Below, one piece after another: positions 45,609-54,821 of a stretch of 64,000 bases of DNA. The stretch is from the NCBI RefSeq assembly GCF_947492815.1, contig NZ_CANLOB010000009.1:89916-153915 (forward strand), read 5' to 3'. Source of the DNA: an uncultured Dokdonia sp. Lineage in GTDB: Bacteria > Bacteroidota > Bacteroidia > Flavobacteriales > Flavobacteriaceae. Both the position numbers and the translations under genes were made by a program. How positions within the stretch are numbered: position 1 is the stretch's first letter; the number at the start of each line of letters is the position of its first letter. The notes beneath the pieces were generated by a model. It did no database searches. It saw only the letters and a list, made by a program, of their open reading frames with translations, and had not been told where the DNA came from.

Positions 45609-46727
45609 ATGTCATTTACATTACTCGATGTTATTCTTTTCTTAGGGGTGAGTCAAGGAATTTTTTTGGCGGTCACCTTACGTCTTATTGATAATCGTAA
45701 TAAAGTAGCAAATGATATTCTTTCTATTACCATCGGAATTGCTGTGGTGATGCTTTTTGGTCGTGTTGTAGCCTTTAGAATAGATGCCCCATGGGTAGGA
45801 TATGTAGCTGGATTGGTAGATGTGACTATTTTTTTATTTGGGCCTCTTATATATTGCTATATACGACGTCTTCTTTTTCAGGAAACACCTGCTTTTAAAC
45901 TTTCTTTTTGGCACTATTTGATTGCCTGCATACATATTTGTATAACAATAGGTGTGTATTTAGCTCCAGAAAATGTTACAGCTTTTATTAAGGAAATACA
46001 GTTTTTACCTTATTTCTGGTTTTTTGCAGAATTAATAGGTGTTATAAGCTTTATCGTATATACTATTGCTTCTATTAGATTATTTCAGAAGCATAAAAAT
46101 ATTATGAAACATCAGGTTTCCTACGTACTAGCGATACGTCGTTATGCGTTGTATTTATTAGGAGCAGTATCCTTATGTACACTATTATGGGTGGTTAGTT
46201 TTTTAAGTGGGGTTTTTAGAATTAAAGAGATTTACACCATTTTTAATTATGAACTAGTATGGATTTCTATTCCATTGTTTATTTATGTTATTGGATATTA
46301 TAGTTTGCGTCAACCAGAAATTTTTAGAATTCCATGGCGTCCTAAGATTAAAGAAGAAAAAGCAAGACTTAAACCAGATGAAATTCAACGATTACAAAAA
46401 CGATTGAAATTCTTTCTTCAAGAGGAAGAGATTTATAAAACACCAGATTTATCTCTTAAGGTACTTGCAGAAAAAATAAATACAACTTCTAATAACCTTT
46501 CATGGTTACTAAATCAGATATATCAAAAATCTTTTTATGACTACATTAATACGTATCGTGTACAAGATATATTAGAAAATATTGATCGGGGATTGCATCG
46601 TAAACAAACATTACTAGCCATTGCTTTTGATGCTGGGTTTAACTCAAAGTCAACATTTAATAAAGCCTTTAAACAAGTGACTTCCCAAACCCCTAGTGAG
46701 TATATAAAAAGTAAAAGAGTAGCGTAA
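45609..46727 (+). CDS. AraC-type regulator with N-terminal membrane domain
   Basis: This 372-residue protein has about seven N-terminal membrane helices (about 5-240) and a C-terminal AraC/XylS DNA-binding domain (about 265-372) with helix-turn-helix LKVLAEKINTTSNNLSWLLN and the family signature IAFDAGFNSKSTFNKAFKQ ending in TPSEYIKS. Such membrane-tethered AraC proteins are common in Bacteroidota and may sense an envelope signal. The inducing signal and targets are unknown. Confidence 0.9.
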   Translation: MSFTLLDVILFLGVSQGIFLAVTLRLIDNRNKVANDILSITIGIAVVMLFGRVVAFRIDAPWVGYVAGLVDVTIFLFGPLIYCYIRRLLFQETPAFKLSFWHYLIACIHICITIGVYLAPENVTAFIKEIQFLPYFWFFAELIGVISFIVYTIASIRLFQKHKNIMKHQVSYVLAIRRYALYLLGAVSLCTLLWVVSFLSGVFRIKEIYTIFNYELVWISIPLFIYVIGYYSLRQPEIFRIPWRPKIKEEKARLKPDEIQRLQKRLKFFLQEEEIYKTPDLSLKVLAEKINTTSNNLSWLLNQIYQKSFYDYINTYRVQDILENIDRGLHRKQTLLAIAFDAGFNSKSTFNKAFKQVTSQTPSEYIKSKRVA

Positions 46728-46762
46728 AAGCGTCTATGTGTACCCATACTGTCGCGCGATTG

Positions 46763-46811
46763 AGTTTTTGGTTTTTAATTTGAACTTCATCAATCTAAAA
46801 ACCGAAAAGTT
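46763..46811 (+). promoter_or_regulatory. Leader hairpin before the T9SS propeller gene
   Basis: TTTTTGGTTTTTA (46767-46779) can pair with TAAAAACCGAAAA (46796-46808), placing a hairpin directly before the ATG at 46812. It could limit ribosome access. Pairing is AT-rich and imperfect. Confidence 0.35.
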
Positions 46812-47936
46812 ATGAAAACAATTACTACCTTATGTCTTACATTATTCTGTGTGCTATCTCAAGCCCAAACAGTTACTACTGTTACAGAAGGATCCTTTTA
46901 TGATGGATTTGGAATTACATCAAATGGAGATGTGTATTGTTCCAATTTTCAAGGAAATGAAGTCTTTAAATATGAATTTACTACAGGAAATGTGACCACT
47001 TTTGCAACAGGATTTACAAATCCAAACGGTATAGGAGTCACAGATGATGATCGTATTTATATATGTGAAGCTGGCGGAGGCACCATACATATTTATCATA
47101 CAGATGGAAGTTTACTAGATACTGTAACAGGGCTTAACAATCCTACAGGAATAAAGTATAATATTCAGGATGATAATTTATTATGGGTTTCTTATAATCA
47201 GAGTAGTCTTAATTACTTAGATCCAGACGATAATGAAACTGGAATTATAATCCAAGGAGCGCCTCTTAATGGACCTTCAGGAATAGCCTTTATTGGAGAC
47301 CAAACGTATATTTCTAATTATAACGATAGGAAGATATTTAGATTGGAAAGTGATGAGACCTTGACTGAGATTGCTCAATTACCGGCAGGTGCTGCTCAAA
47401 ATAACGTATTAGGATTTCTTACTTCAAAAGGAGGTTTTCTATACGGCACCCAAATAGGTGAGCATCGTATTTATAGAATCGATCCTGAGACTGGAGGAGT
47501 ATTCTTATTTGCAGGGAGTACACTTGGTAATACAGATGGTGATATAGATACGGCAACGTTTAATTTTCCAAATGGGATTTTAGGAGATACTACAAATGAT
47601 CGTATATACATATCTGATGCAGGTAGTGCTAACTTACGTATTATTGAAAATGTGAGTTTGAGTGTAAACGCTTTCGCGAAAGCGGACACCTCCATACAGC
47701 TATTTCCAAATATGCAAAACGATTCTATAACCATTAAAGGAACACTTATAAACGCTCAAAACTATGAACTCAATGTCTATAATACATCTGGGCAGCTAAT
47801 AGAAACTGTAGTAGGAGTTATTCAAGAAGGAGAATTACTAACCACATTAATGACAAGTACCTGGGGTAAAGGGGTCTATTTGATTAAAATTAATGCAGAA
47901 GAAACAGTCGTGACTAAGAGATTTATAAAGCGGTAA
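46812..47936 (+). CDS. Secreted beta-propeller (NHL/SMP-30-like) protein with T9SS sorting tail
   Basis: This 374-residue protein has a signal peptide ending at LSQAQ (19). About six propeller-like repeats follow with NGIGVTDDDRIYICEAG, PSGIAFIGDQTYISNYNDR and FPNGILGDTTNDRIYISDAG. The C-terminal 85 residues (IQLFPNMQNDSITIKG to VVTKRFIKR) match a T9SS type A sorting domain. The dispersed palindrome at 47669-47684 encodes VNAFAKAD exactly at the linker between propeller and sorting domain. It may bind or cleave a small ligand outside the cell. Confidence 0.85.
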   Translation: MKTITTLCLTLFCVLSQAQTVTTVTEGSFYDGFGITSNGDVYCSNFQGNEVFKYEFTTGNVTTFATGFTNPNGIGVTDDDRIYICEAGGGTIHIYHTDGSLLDTVTGLNNPTGIKYNIQDDNLLWVSYNQSSLNYLDPDDNETGIIIQGAPLNGPSGIAFIGDQTYISNYNDRKIFRLESDETLTEIAQLPAGAAQNNVLGFLTSKGGFLYGTQIGEHRIYRIDPETGGVFLFAGSTLGNTDGDIDTATFNFPNGILGDTTNDRIYISDAGSANLRIIENVSLSVNAFAKADTSIQLFPNMQNDSITIKGTLINAQNYELNVYNTSGQLIETVVGVIQEGELLTTLMTSTWGKGVYLIKINAEETVVTKRFIKR

Positions 47937-48253
47937 TAACAACTATTTTAAGATTCGTATACTAATATGTAAAACAAGACGTTTATAAAAATTATTGTAG
48001 TTGTGTATGAATAAATAAAAAATAACGACTACATTGCTGGCGAAAAATGATTTTGAGAAGTGACGTTTATCTAGTTAATTGATACTAGAGCTATAACATT
48101 GCAAGTAAAATCATCATGTAATGATCATATTTGTTTTAGTGAGATAAAATTGAGTACGAAAAAACTGATGGTTCTTAGCCGAGGGTTATGTATATTTCCC
48201 TCGGCTTATATATTCTAATACGTTTACAATACTACCTTATACTTAGAATATCT
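47937..48253. other. 317-bp intergenic region between convergent genes
   Basis: The only clear structure is a hairpin at 48177-48206, AGCCGAGGG / CCCTCGGCT with a 12-nt loop, likely a terminator near the end of the XRE gene. The rest is AT-rich without a recognisable gene. Confidence 0.5.
48177..48206. terminator. Hairpin terminator between convergent genes
   Basis: A perfect 9-bp GC-rich stem (AGCCGAGGG with CCCTCGGCT) and 12-nt loop. It lies 48 bp beyond the stop of the minus-strand gene and 240 bp beyond the plus-strand gene. It lacks a strong T-run on either side, so efficiency is uncertain. Confidence 0.55.
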
Positions 48254-49081
48254 CTATTCCTTAATTTGTGACTTAATAGTTTCTATAACTTTTAGAATAA
48301 TAGCCACATTCACTCCTTGTACTAGAATACTTGCAGGTCCAGCTACAATAGCTAAAAAAATACTAAGTAACATCGCTCCTATAATAATTTGCATAATTCC
48401 TGCGGCAATAGGTAATTGTCCAATGCCTTTGAGCTTATACAAAGCAAAACCAAAGAAAAGATACATGATACCCATGAGTACACAATATAAAATACCATAT
48501 CCTTCCATGGGAAGAATAGTAAAGTCTAAATCTATAAGTCCAAATGTAGCAGCAATTGCATTTATAACAATAAATAGAATCGCCGTTAACTTTAGAAAAG
48601 TGTTTTTAAACAAATTTCCTATGAGTACAAAAGATCTCATATACAAAGAAAAAAGGATAATAGATATAACTCCTAATATGATGGTGTATGATTTGCCAAA
48701 ATAATACGAGTAATTAATTACATAATACCAATCATCGATAGCTTCAAAAACAAGAGCGATCATGCTTAGTATTCCAGCAATCCAACCTATATGTAATTGT
48801 TTAAAGATAAATGAGACGTCTTTAGAAGAATCTATTTCTAGAAGCATTACTTCTTTTACTTTTGTTTCAAATACAGAATCTTGTTGTAAATCGTCTAGAT
48901 CTCTATCTAATGCAGACAAGATGGTTTTTATAGTATATACTCTAGGAGATACTTCTCCAGCTTCTATGCGTTGAATAGTGCGTACACTGATATTACATTG
49001 TTCTACAAGTTCTTCTTGGGTAAATCCTTTTTGTTGGCGTAATGCTAGTATTTTACGCCCTAATTCTGGTTGTTTCATCAT
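48254..49081 (-). CDS. XRE-family regulator with C-terminal membrane domain
   Basis: This 275-residue protein has an N-terminal HTH_3 domain (about 8-63, GFTQEELVEQCNISVRTIQR) followed by a linker and about six or seven membrane helices (about 95-270). The HTH is typical of Xre/Cro repressors. Such fusions are frequent in Flavobacteriia, and their ligands are not known. It is divergent from the fulvocin C-related gene at 49402, with a 320-bp gap, so it might control that gene; this is only positional. Confidence 0.85.
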   Translation of the reverse strand: MMKQPELGRKILALRQQKGFTQEELVEQCNISVRTIQRIEAGEVSPRVYTIKTILSALDRDLDDLQQDSVFETKVKEVMLLEIDSSKDVSFIFKQLHIGWIAGILSMIALVFEAIDDWYYVINYSYYFGKSYTIILGVISIILFSLYMRSFVLIGNLFKNTFLKLTAILFIVINAIAATFGLIDLDFTILPMEGYGILYCVLMGIMYLFFGFALYKLKGIGQLPIAAGIMQIIIGAMLLSIFLAIVAGPASILVQGVNVAIILKVIETIKSQIKE

Positions 49082-49401
49082 AATAAATTAGCCTTGTACG
49101 ATGTGCGCCTCAATATACAAGAAGTTTCATAGTACAATAGTACGCAGGCTTCAATAATTGTTTCACTTTTTAGATTGAATTTCACCCGTCATTTACCCGT
49201 AATTGTAGTGATAGTAAGGTGTTTGAAGGTATTTTGACACTAGCATAATATGACAGAATTATCGAATTTTAAATTAAAAAGGCGCTTTTGAGTTTCTCAG
49301 TAACGCATATGAAGTTAATAGTTGCATTTACATATTGACACTAGTAATATGGTTTTTGGTTATGTAGTTTTCTCAAAAATTTTAACCAAAATCATATAAT
49401 T
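49082..49401. other. 320-bp intergenic region between divergent genes
   Basis: It contains an imperfect hairpin, ATGGTTTTTGGTTA (about 49350-49363) with TAACCAAAATCAT (about 49383-49395), just upstream of the ATG at 49402. The rest shows no gene. Both flanking genes should have their promoters here. Confidence 0.4.
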
Positions 49402-50016
49402 ATGAAAAAAATATTTTTAATGTGCTTTGTTAGTTTACTTATTTTAAATTCTTGTCAAAATTCTGACGATGATGCAATTACTTCTATAGAAGAAACAGTT
49501 GATTTAAAATTAATTGAAATTATAGAAAGTGGAACAGAACCTGACGAGAAATCTAATTTTATTGTGCTTTCAAATAATGGGAAAGCATTGGTTTGGCAAC
49601 GAAAATTAAATAAACTTCTTACCTCTAATTCTTTTAATAAGGAACAACTACAAATGATAGAGGAAGCGATAGAACTTATATCTCCAGAAATTTATGATGA
49701 TGAGAGTAGAGGTAATCTAGAAAAATATAAGAAACTTGAAACTTGGATCACTAGAGCAAAAGTGACTTTTTCTAAAGATTTAGCTTTTGAAAGTTTTTTT
49801 GTTATTAATTCAAGAGTGGTATCTCCGGGACCAGATTTTATTGAAGGAGACGATGAAGATTGTGAATGTAATAAAAGAGATGATTGGTGTTTTGGACCAG
49901 GAGCTGATTGTGAAGGAGCATCGTGTGAGGCAGATAATGATGGGTGTGGGTTTTTCAATATTAGAGCATGTAATGGTCTCTGTGGTGTAGCGGGAGATGG
50001 AGAAAATGATAATTAA
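49402..50016 (+). CDS. Fulvocin C-related Cys-rich lipoprotein
   Basis: This 204-residue protein has a lipoprotein signal (LLILNSCQNS, Cys18). A helical middle follows, then a C-terminal tail of about 50 residues with eight Cys (CECN, WCFG, DCEG, SCEA, GCGF, ACNGLC), enough for four disulfides. The tail pattern fits the 'bacteriocin fulvocin C-related' family of Bacteroidota, named for similarity to a Myxococcus bacteriocin; activity in these homologues is not established. No immunity or transporter gene is evident next to it. Confidence 0.65.
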   Translation: MKKIFLMCFVSLLILNSCQNSDDDAITSIEETVDLKLIEIIESGTEPDEKSNFIVLSNNGKALVWQRKLNKLLTSNSFNKEQLQMIEEAIELISPEIYDDESRGNLEKYKKLETWITRAKVTFSKDLAFESFFVINSRVVSPGPDFIEGDDEDCECNKRDDWCFGPGADCEGASCEADNDGCGFFNIRACNGLCGVAGDGENDN

Positions 50017-50125
50017 TCGATCTTTCCATATTAATAGGCTTTTTTACTACTTGTGTAACAATTTTGAAACTATTGATACTTATAATACCATATATAAATA
50101 GTTAGTTCAAAAAAATAAAAGATAT

Positions 50126-50983
50126 ATGAAAAACACATTTAAAGCCTTTGTTGCATTAATCCTTAGTACATTTTCTTTAGTCGCTCAAGAGGAATCAAGT
50201 TTATTATGGAAAGTAGAAGGAAATGGAATTAAACCATCGTATGTATTCGGGACTTTTCACCTGATACCTGAGGAGGATTTTGAATTTAAAGATAAAGTAG
50301 ACAAGGCAATTAAAGATACAGAAATTACGGTCTTAGAACTTGATATGGATGATCCACAAATGATGGTAAGTATGCAAAAACTTGCGCAATTAGAAGATGG
50401 TAAGAAGTTAAGTTCTTATATGGATGAAGAAGAGTATAAGATTTTGGATACGTATTTAACAGAACATATGGGTGTTGGGATGGCTGCCTTTAACACATTT
50501 AAGCCTTTTACAGTATCTTCTATGATTACAATTTCAATGATGGGCAAGCAAACAAAGAGTTATGAAACCGAGATTATTGCACGTACAAAAGCAGCTCAAA
50601 AAGAAGTTATTGGATTAGAAACCCCAGAATTTCAAATAGGTGTTTTTGAAGTACAGCCATATGATGAGCAAATTGATCAAGTAATAGAGTATCTAGAAGA
50701 TGAAGAAAAAGTAGCAACTATGTTTGATGATATGATTTCTAAGTATAAAAAAGAAGATATTCAAGGCTTATATAGTGCAATGAATGAAACTTTTGAAATG
50801 GACCCTGCGTTACAAAAAGCGTTATTGGACGACCGTAATATAGATTGGATAGGGAAAATAGGAACGATTTCTAAAGACCAAAAAGTGTTTTATGGGGTAG
50901 GTGCTGGACACTTAGGAGGAGATCAAGGCGTGATTAATTTATTACGTAAAGCAGGATATACGGTAACACCTATCGTAGAATAA
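50126..50983 (+). CDS. TraB/GumN family protein
   Basis: This 285-residue exported protein has a signal peptide ending at SLVAQ (21). The family motifs are SYVFGTFHLIPEEDF (about 37-51, the GTxHxxP box) and the C-terminal VFYGVGAGHLGG (about 254-265). The TraB/GumN (TIKI/PrgY) fold is a putative metalloprotease, and the His/Glu pair in the two boxes is kept. Substrate unknown. It appears monocistronic with its own terminator at 51016. Confidence 0.88.
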   Translation: MKNTFKAFVALILSTFSLVAQEESSLLWKVEGNGIKPSYVFGTFHLIPEEDFEFKDKVDKAIKDTEITVLELDMDDPQMMVSMQKLAQLEDGKKLSSYMDEEEYKILDTYLTEHMGVGMAAFNTFKPFTVSSMITISMMGKQTKSYETEIIARTKAAQKEVIGLETPEFQIGVFEVQPYDEQIDQVIEYLEDEEKVATMFDDMISKYKKEDIQGLYSAMNETFEMDPALQKALLDDRNIDWIGKIGTISKDQKVFYGVGAGHLGGDQGVINLLRKAGYTVTPIVE

Positions 50984-51015
50984 GAGGGTTTTCTAACAAA
51001 TCCAAATCAATCAAT

Positions 51016-51044
51016 AAGGCTTTCTACTACAGGAAGCCTTTTTT
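51016..51044 (+). terminator. Terminator of the TraB/GumN gene
   Basis: AAGGCTT (51016-51022) pairs with AAGCCTT (51034-51040), extended by two more pairs including a wobble, and followed by a T-run. Confidence 0.75.
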
Positions 51045-51139
51045 GATGCTTATCTATATGCTTCTGTTTGCTGATAGATAGGTTTTTAACCTATAATAAT
51101 ATCTTTTATAAAAATATATTCTCATAAAAAACGAATTTA

Positions 51140-51174
51140 GAAAACCGAGTTATCATTTTACTCGTAGGTTTTTC
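51140..51174 (+). promoter_or_regulatory. Leader hairpin before the TonB-dependent receptor gene
   Basis: GAAAACCGAG...CTCGTAGGTTTTTC forms an interrupted hairpin ending 21 bp before the ATG at 51196. It could modulate translation or stabilise the message. Not matched to a known riboswitch. Confidence 0.3.
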
Positions 51175-51195
51175 TGAATATATCAAAATACAACT

Positions 51196-53430
51196 ATGAG
51201 AATTTTTATGAGTTTGGTATGCTTATGCCTTACCGTAACAGTATACGGACAACGTTTAAAAGGAACCGTATTACATCAACAAGGAAAACAAACGCCTATT
51301 GATTATGTAGGTATTTTTAATAAAAATACAGGACAGCATAGTCACAGTGATAGTGATGGAAGTTTTGTGCTTCCTAAAACAACAGCAGGAGATTCTATTT
51401 ACTTTTCTAGATTAGGCTATACAACCCGTATGGTTGTTACTTCTCAGAGAGATTTTGAAACATCTATTACCGTATATATGGAAGCTTCAAGTATATCATT
51501 AGATCAAATAGAACTTACTTCAGAAATAGATATATTAAGTCGTATTGCAGCCGTAGATGTACAAACAAATCCTGTAAAATCATCTCAAGAGATTTTAAGT
51601 AAAGTACCAGGACTTATTATTGGTCAGCATGCAGGAGGAGGAAAAGCAGAACAGATTTTTTTAAGAGGTTTTGATGTAGATCATGGAACTGACGTTGCTA
51701 TAAGTGTAGATGGAATGCCTGTAAATATGCCTTCTCACGCACATGGACAAGGATATGCAGATTTACATTTTGTCATTCCCGAAACCATTAAAAATATAGA
51801 CTTTGGAAAAGGACCTTATTATGCAGATAAAGGTAATTTTAATACTGCTGGCTTTGTGAATTTAAAACTTTTGGATGCAGTAGAAAATACATATGTTGCT
51901 GCAGAAGTGGGTCAATTTAATACCTCAAGATTTGTTGGGCTTTTTCCAGTATTAAACAATCAAAAAAGCACAGGGTATATAGGTTCAGAGTTATATCTTA
52001 CAGATGGGCCTGTTGTATCTCCACAAAATTTTAATCGTATTAATCTTATAGGAAAATATCGTTATGAAGACTATGGTAATCAAATATTAGAGCTTACAGC
52101 ATCTCACTTTCAAAGTAAATGGGATGCTTCAGGACAAATTCCTGTGAGAGCTGTTGAGCAAGGATTAATTAGTCGTTTTGGAGCAATAGATGATACTGAA
52201 GGAGGAAATACCAGTCGTACCAATTTGGCACTAAATCACACCAAGTTTATGACAGATAATAGTACGTTACGTACTAATGCGTATATAAGTCATTATGATT
52301 TTGAGTTGTATTCTAACTTTACTTTTTTCTTAGAAGATTCAGAAAACGGAGATCAGATTCGTCAAAAAGAAGATCGCATACTTCTAGGAGCAAATACGAC
52401 GTATGAACGAAAAAACATAGCTCTTTCAGATGTGGTTGCATTTGAATATCAAGCAGGAATAGGATTTCGATATGATGACGTAAACGATGTAGAACTTTCA
52501 AAAACCCTTAATAGGGTAACAACTTTAGACAGAATTTCATTTGGAGATGTAGATGAGGTTAATTCTTATGGTTTTTTAAACACCGAACTTAAGATGGGTA
52601 AATGGAAATTCAATCCGTCGCTTCGAGTAGATTATTTCAGGTTTGATTATGAGAATAAGTTAAGCGAACAATTTGACAGACAAAGTGAAAGCAAGGTGGC
52701 AGTAAGTCCCAAATTTAATGTTGTATATACTGCAAATCAAGAGATGCAATTATTTTTTAAATCAGGTATAGGATTTCACTCGAATGACGCTAGAGTTGTC
52801 GTTGCAAATCAAGGAGAAGATATCTTACCTGCTGCCTATGGAATAGATATAGGAACTGTAATAAAACCCTTTGATCGCTTTGTGGTAAATGCAGCTGCGT
52901 GGAGTTTGTTTTTAGATCAAGAGTTTGTATATGTTGGAGATGCAGGTATTGTAGAACCGAGTGGGAGATCTCGCAGATTTGGAATCGAATTAGGTGCGCG
53001 TTATCAAGTGACAGATTGGTTGTATGCATATTCAGATATTAATTATACCTATGCGAGAAGCACTGATGAATCAGATGGAGCCGATTTAATACCATTAGCA
53101 CCTGATTTTACAGCAGTAGGAGGTCTTACAGTTAATAATCTAGGTCCTTTTTCAGGATCACTTACCTATCGTTTTGTAGATGATCGTGCAGCCAATGAAG
53201 ATAATTCTATTATAGCAGATGGTTATTTTGTAACCGATATGAATCTGAGTTATACCCGTAAAAACTGGACGTATAGCCTTATTGTAGAAAACCTATTTGA
53301 TATCGAGTGGAATGAAACTCAATTTGCCACAGAAAGTAGATTGTTTAATGAAGCTAATTCTGTAGAAGAAATTCATTTTACGCCAGGAACACCTTTTTAT
53401 CTAAGAGGTAAAATAGCAGTTCGTTTTTAG
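51196..53430 (+). CDS. TonB-dependent outer-membrane receptor
   Basis: This 744-residue receptor has a signal peptide (about 1-19), CarboxypepD_reg (about 22-100) and a TonB plug (about 112-220, with GGGKAEQIFLRGFDVDHGTD, VDGMPVNMPSHAHGQGYAD and GPYYADKGNFNTAGFVNL), followed by a full 22-strand-type barrel ending in Phe (LRGKIAVRF). It is the only complete TBDT in the window. Downstream DUF2490 and PepSY-like genes point in the opposite direction. The substrate, perhaps a metal chelate, is not evident. Confidence 0.93.
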   Translation: MRIFMSLVCLCLTVTVYGQRLKGTVLHQQGKQTPIDYVGIFNKNTGQHSHSDSDGSFVLPKTTAGDSIYFSRLGYTTRMVVTSQRDFETSITVYMEASSISLDQIELTSEIDILSRIAAVDVQTNPVKSSQEILSKVPGLIIGQHAGGGKAEQIFLRGFDVDHGTDVAISVDGMPVNMPSHAHGQGYADLHFVIPETIKNIDFGKGPYYADKGNFNTAGFVNLKLLDAVENTYVAAEVGQFNTSRFVGLFPVLNNQKSTGYIGSELYLTDGPVVSPQNFNRINLIGKYRYEDYGNQILELTASHFQSKWDASGQIPVRAVEQGLISRFGAIDDTEGGNTSRTNLALNHTKFMTDNSTLRTNAYISHYDFELYSNFTFFLEDSENGDQIRQKEDRILLGANTTYERKNIALSDVVAFEYQAGIGFRYDDVNDVELSKTLNRVTTLDRISFGDVDEVNSYGFLNTELKMGKWKFNPSLRVDYFRFDYENKLSEQFDRQSESKVAVSPKFNVVYTANQEMQLFFKSGIGFHSNDARVVVANQGEDILPAAYGIDIGTVIKPFDRFVVNAAAWSLFLDQEFVYVGDAGIVEPSGRSRRFGIELGARYQVTDWLYAYSDINYTYARSTDESDGADLIPLAPDFTAVGGLTVNNLGPFSGSLTYRFVDDRAANEDNSIIADGYFVTDMNLSYTRKNWTYSLIVENLFDIEWNETQFATESRLFNEANSVEEIHFTPGTPFYLRGKIAVRF

Positions 53431-53433
53431 GTT

Positions 53434-53511
53434 GTATACGCTTTAACGCTTCGCTCTCCCTTTAGTTGTAAACCTGCCTGCCGGCCTTATAAATTTGCTT
53501 TCGCGAAAGCG
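53434..53511. repeat. Composite palindromic element, full form (inverted orientation)
   Basis: GTATACGCTTTAACGCTTCG at the left, CCTGCCTGCCGGCC core and GCTTTCGCGAAAGCG at the right. It lies 4 bp after the receptor stop and ends 24 bp before the stop of the DUF2490 gene, between convergent genes, as at 15391. Confidence 0.75.
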
Positions 53512-53534
53512 AACACATACGTATTAGGATATCA

Positions 53535-54221
53535 TTACAATGGAAAGTAATACCCCATTTGTATCCAATATCTATGATCAGGACTGCTATTTATAAAGGA
53601 ATCTATTCTGTAATCGAGTCCTAGCTCTATCTTGTTTTTGTTTTTCAAATTATAACCTAAGGTAGGCGTCAAACGTATTTCAATGTCATTTTCTTGATCT
53701 CTTAGAATTCCTAGGTATTCATTACTGATTTTAAAATAGAACTCGTTGGGATCTATCGTTTGACCTCGTAATGCAATATCTGAAGAAATACGATACCGCG
53801 CCCTAAATGTAGGTACACCTCCTTGTCGAAAGGTTTGATCAGTACGAAAACGATGTGCAATACGGTGTGTGCCTTTATAATCTATGAGTACGTATTGCTG
53901 TATAAATCTATGGGAAGTACTTCGATCTTTTTCTAGACGCGTCAAATATCCTGCTCCGATGCTATTACTTACACCCAGAGTACGAGAAACTACTGTGGTA
54001 ATATCTGTAAGTGTATATAACGTCGAATTTTCTAAAGTAGTTAACGAACTTCCTTCTGCTAGCTCTACACGTGGTGCAATTTCCAGATTGACAGACCATA
54101 GGTTTTCAAATTTCTTTTTGATATTCAGTTTTGGAATAGTTCCTACATTTGTGACGCTTTGCGATTGTGCATTCAGATAAGTCAGTAAGCAAATAATAAT
54201 TATGTAGTGATACTTTTTCAA
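53535..54221 (-). CDS. DUF2490 family protein
   Basis: This 228-residue exported protein has a signal peptide ending at NAQSQ (22). It is beta-rich, with pairs of long strands typical of a small outer-membrane barrel of the DUF2490 family (HRIAHRFRTDQTFR, FRARYRISSDIAL, EFYFKISNEYLGI) and a C-terminal aromatic (WIQMGYYFPL). Its start overlaps the PepSY-like gene by 4 bp (ATGA), so they are translated together. Role unknown; a surface barrel is likely. Confidence 0.8.
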   Translation of the reverse strand: MKKYHYIIIICLLTYLNAQSQSVTNVGTIPKLNIKKKFENLWSVNLEIAPRVELAEGSSLTTLENSTLYTLTDITTVVSRTLGVSNSIGAGYLTRLEKDRSTSHRFIQQYVLIDYKGTHRIAHRFRTDQTFRQGGVPTFRARYRISSDIALRGQTIDPNEFYFKISNEYLGILRDQENDIEIRLTPTLGYNLKNKNKIELGLDYRIDSFINSSPDHRYWIQMGYYFPL

Positions 54222-54811
54222 AATTTAAGAATATCTGTATCTCTAGTAATAATCTCTTTTTGTGTTATTTTTTGACCCTTTTTGTCAAACTGAAATTCAA
54301 ATAACTGTACTTTGTTTTTTGTTCTGGCACGTATAATAATTTCATAACCATATTGAATGCCTGCTACTGCAGTGGCCATAGAATATTCGGGAAAATTATG
54401 AAACCCTCTCCACATGAGAAGAAATTCTGGCTCTCCCGTATACTGAACTTGTATTTTTTCTATAGCATACGCATCATATCTTTCTTTCAAATCTAATGCT
54501 ATCGCTTGTTTTATAGATTCTGGTAATTCTTTTAAGGGTATTTTTCGTTCGATATCTTGTAGCTCACCATCATCAGAAAATTCAATACTATATGTTGATC
54601 CTAATAATTTAAACTTTGCTTCTACAGAGGTATTGTCAAGCCCTTGCTCTCGATACCATTTTATTTTTTTTGTAACGTCAAAACTGTCTATAAAATCCAA
54701 TGCTTTTTGAGGAACTTCAGAAACTGGTATTTTATACTCACGTTCATACTTTTGTTGCGCATAGGTTGCTAAAGAAATACAGAGAAAGCAATAGAAAATA
54801 AGTTTTTTCAT
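54218..54811 (-). CDS. PepSY-like domain secreted protein
   Basis: This 197-residue protein has a signal peptide ending at ATYAQ (19). It has two PepSY-like halves: VPQKALDFIDSFDVTKKIKW (about 33-52) with YSIEFSDDGELQDIERKIP, and LPESIKQAIALDLKERY (about 95-111) with strand IEKIQVQYTGEP. Such PepSY-like/DUF2874 proteins are periplasmic. It overlaps the DUF2490 gene by 4 bp and lies 10 bp downstream of mfd, so all three may share a transcript. Confidence 0.7.
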   Translation of the reverse strand: MKKLIFYCFLCISLATYAQQKYEREYKIPVSEVPQKALDFIDSFDVTKKIKWYREQGLDNTSVEAKFKLLGSTYSIEFSDDGELQDIERKIPLKELPESIKQAIALDLKERYDAYAIEKIQVQYTGEPEFLLMWRGFHNFPEYSMATAVAGIQYGYEIIIRARTKNKVQLFEFQFDKKGQKITQKEIITRDTDILKF

Positions 54812-54821
54812 AGCTGTATCA

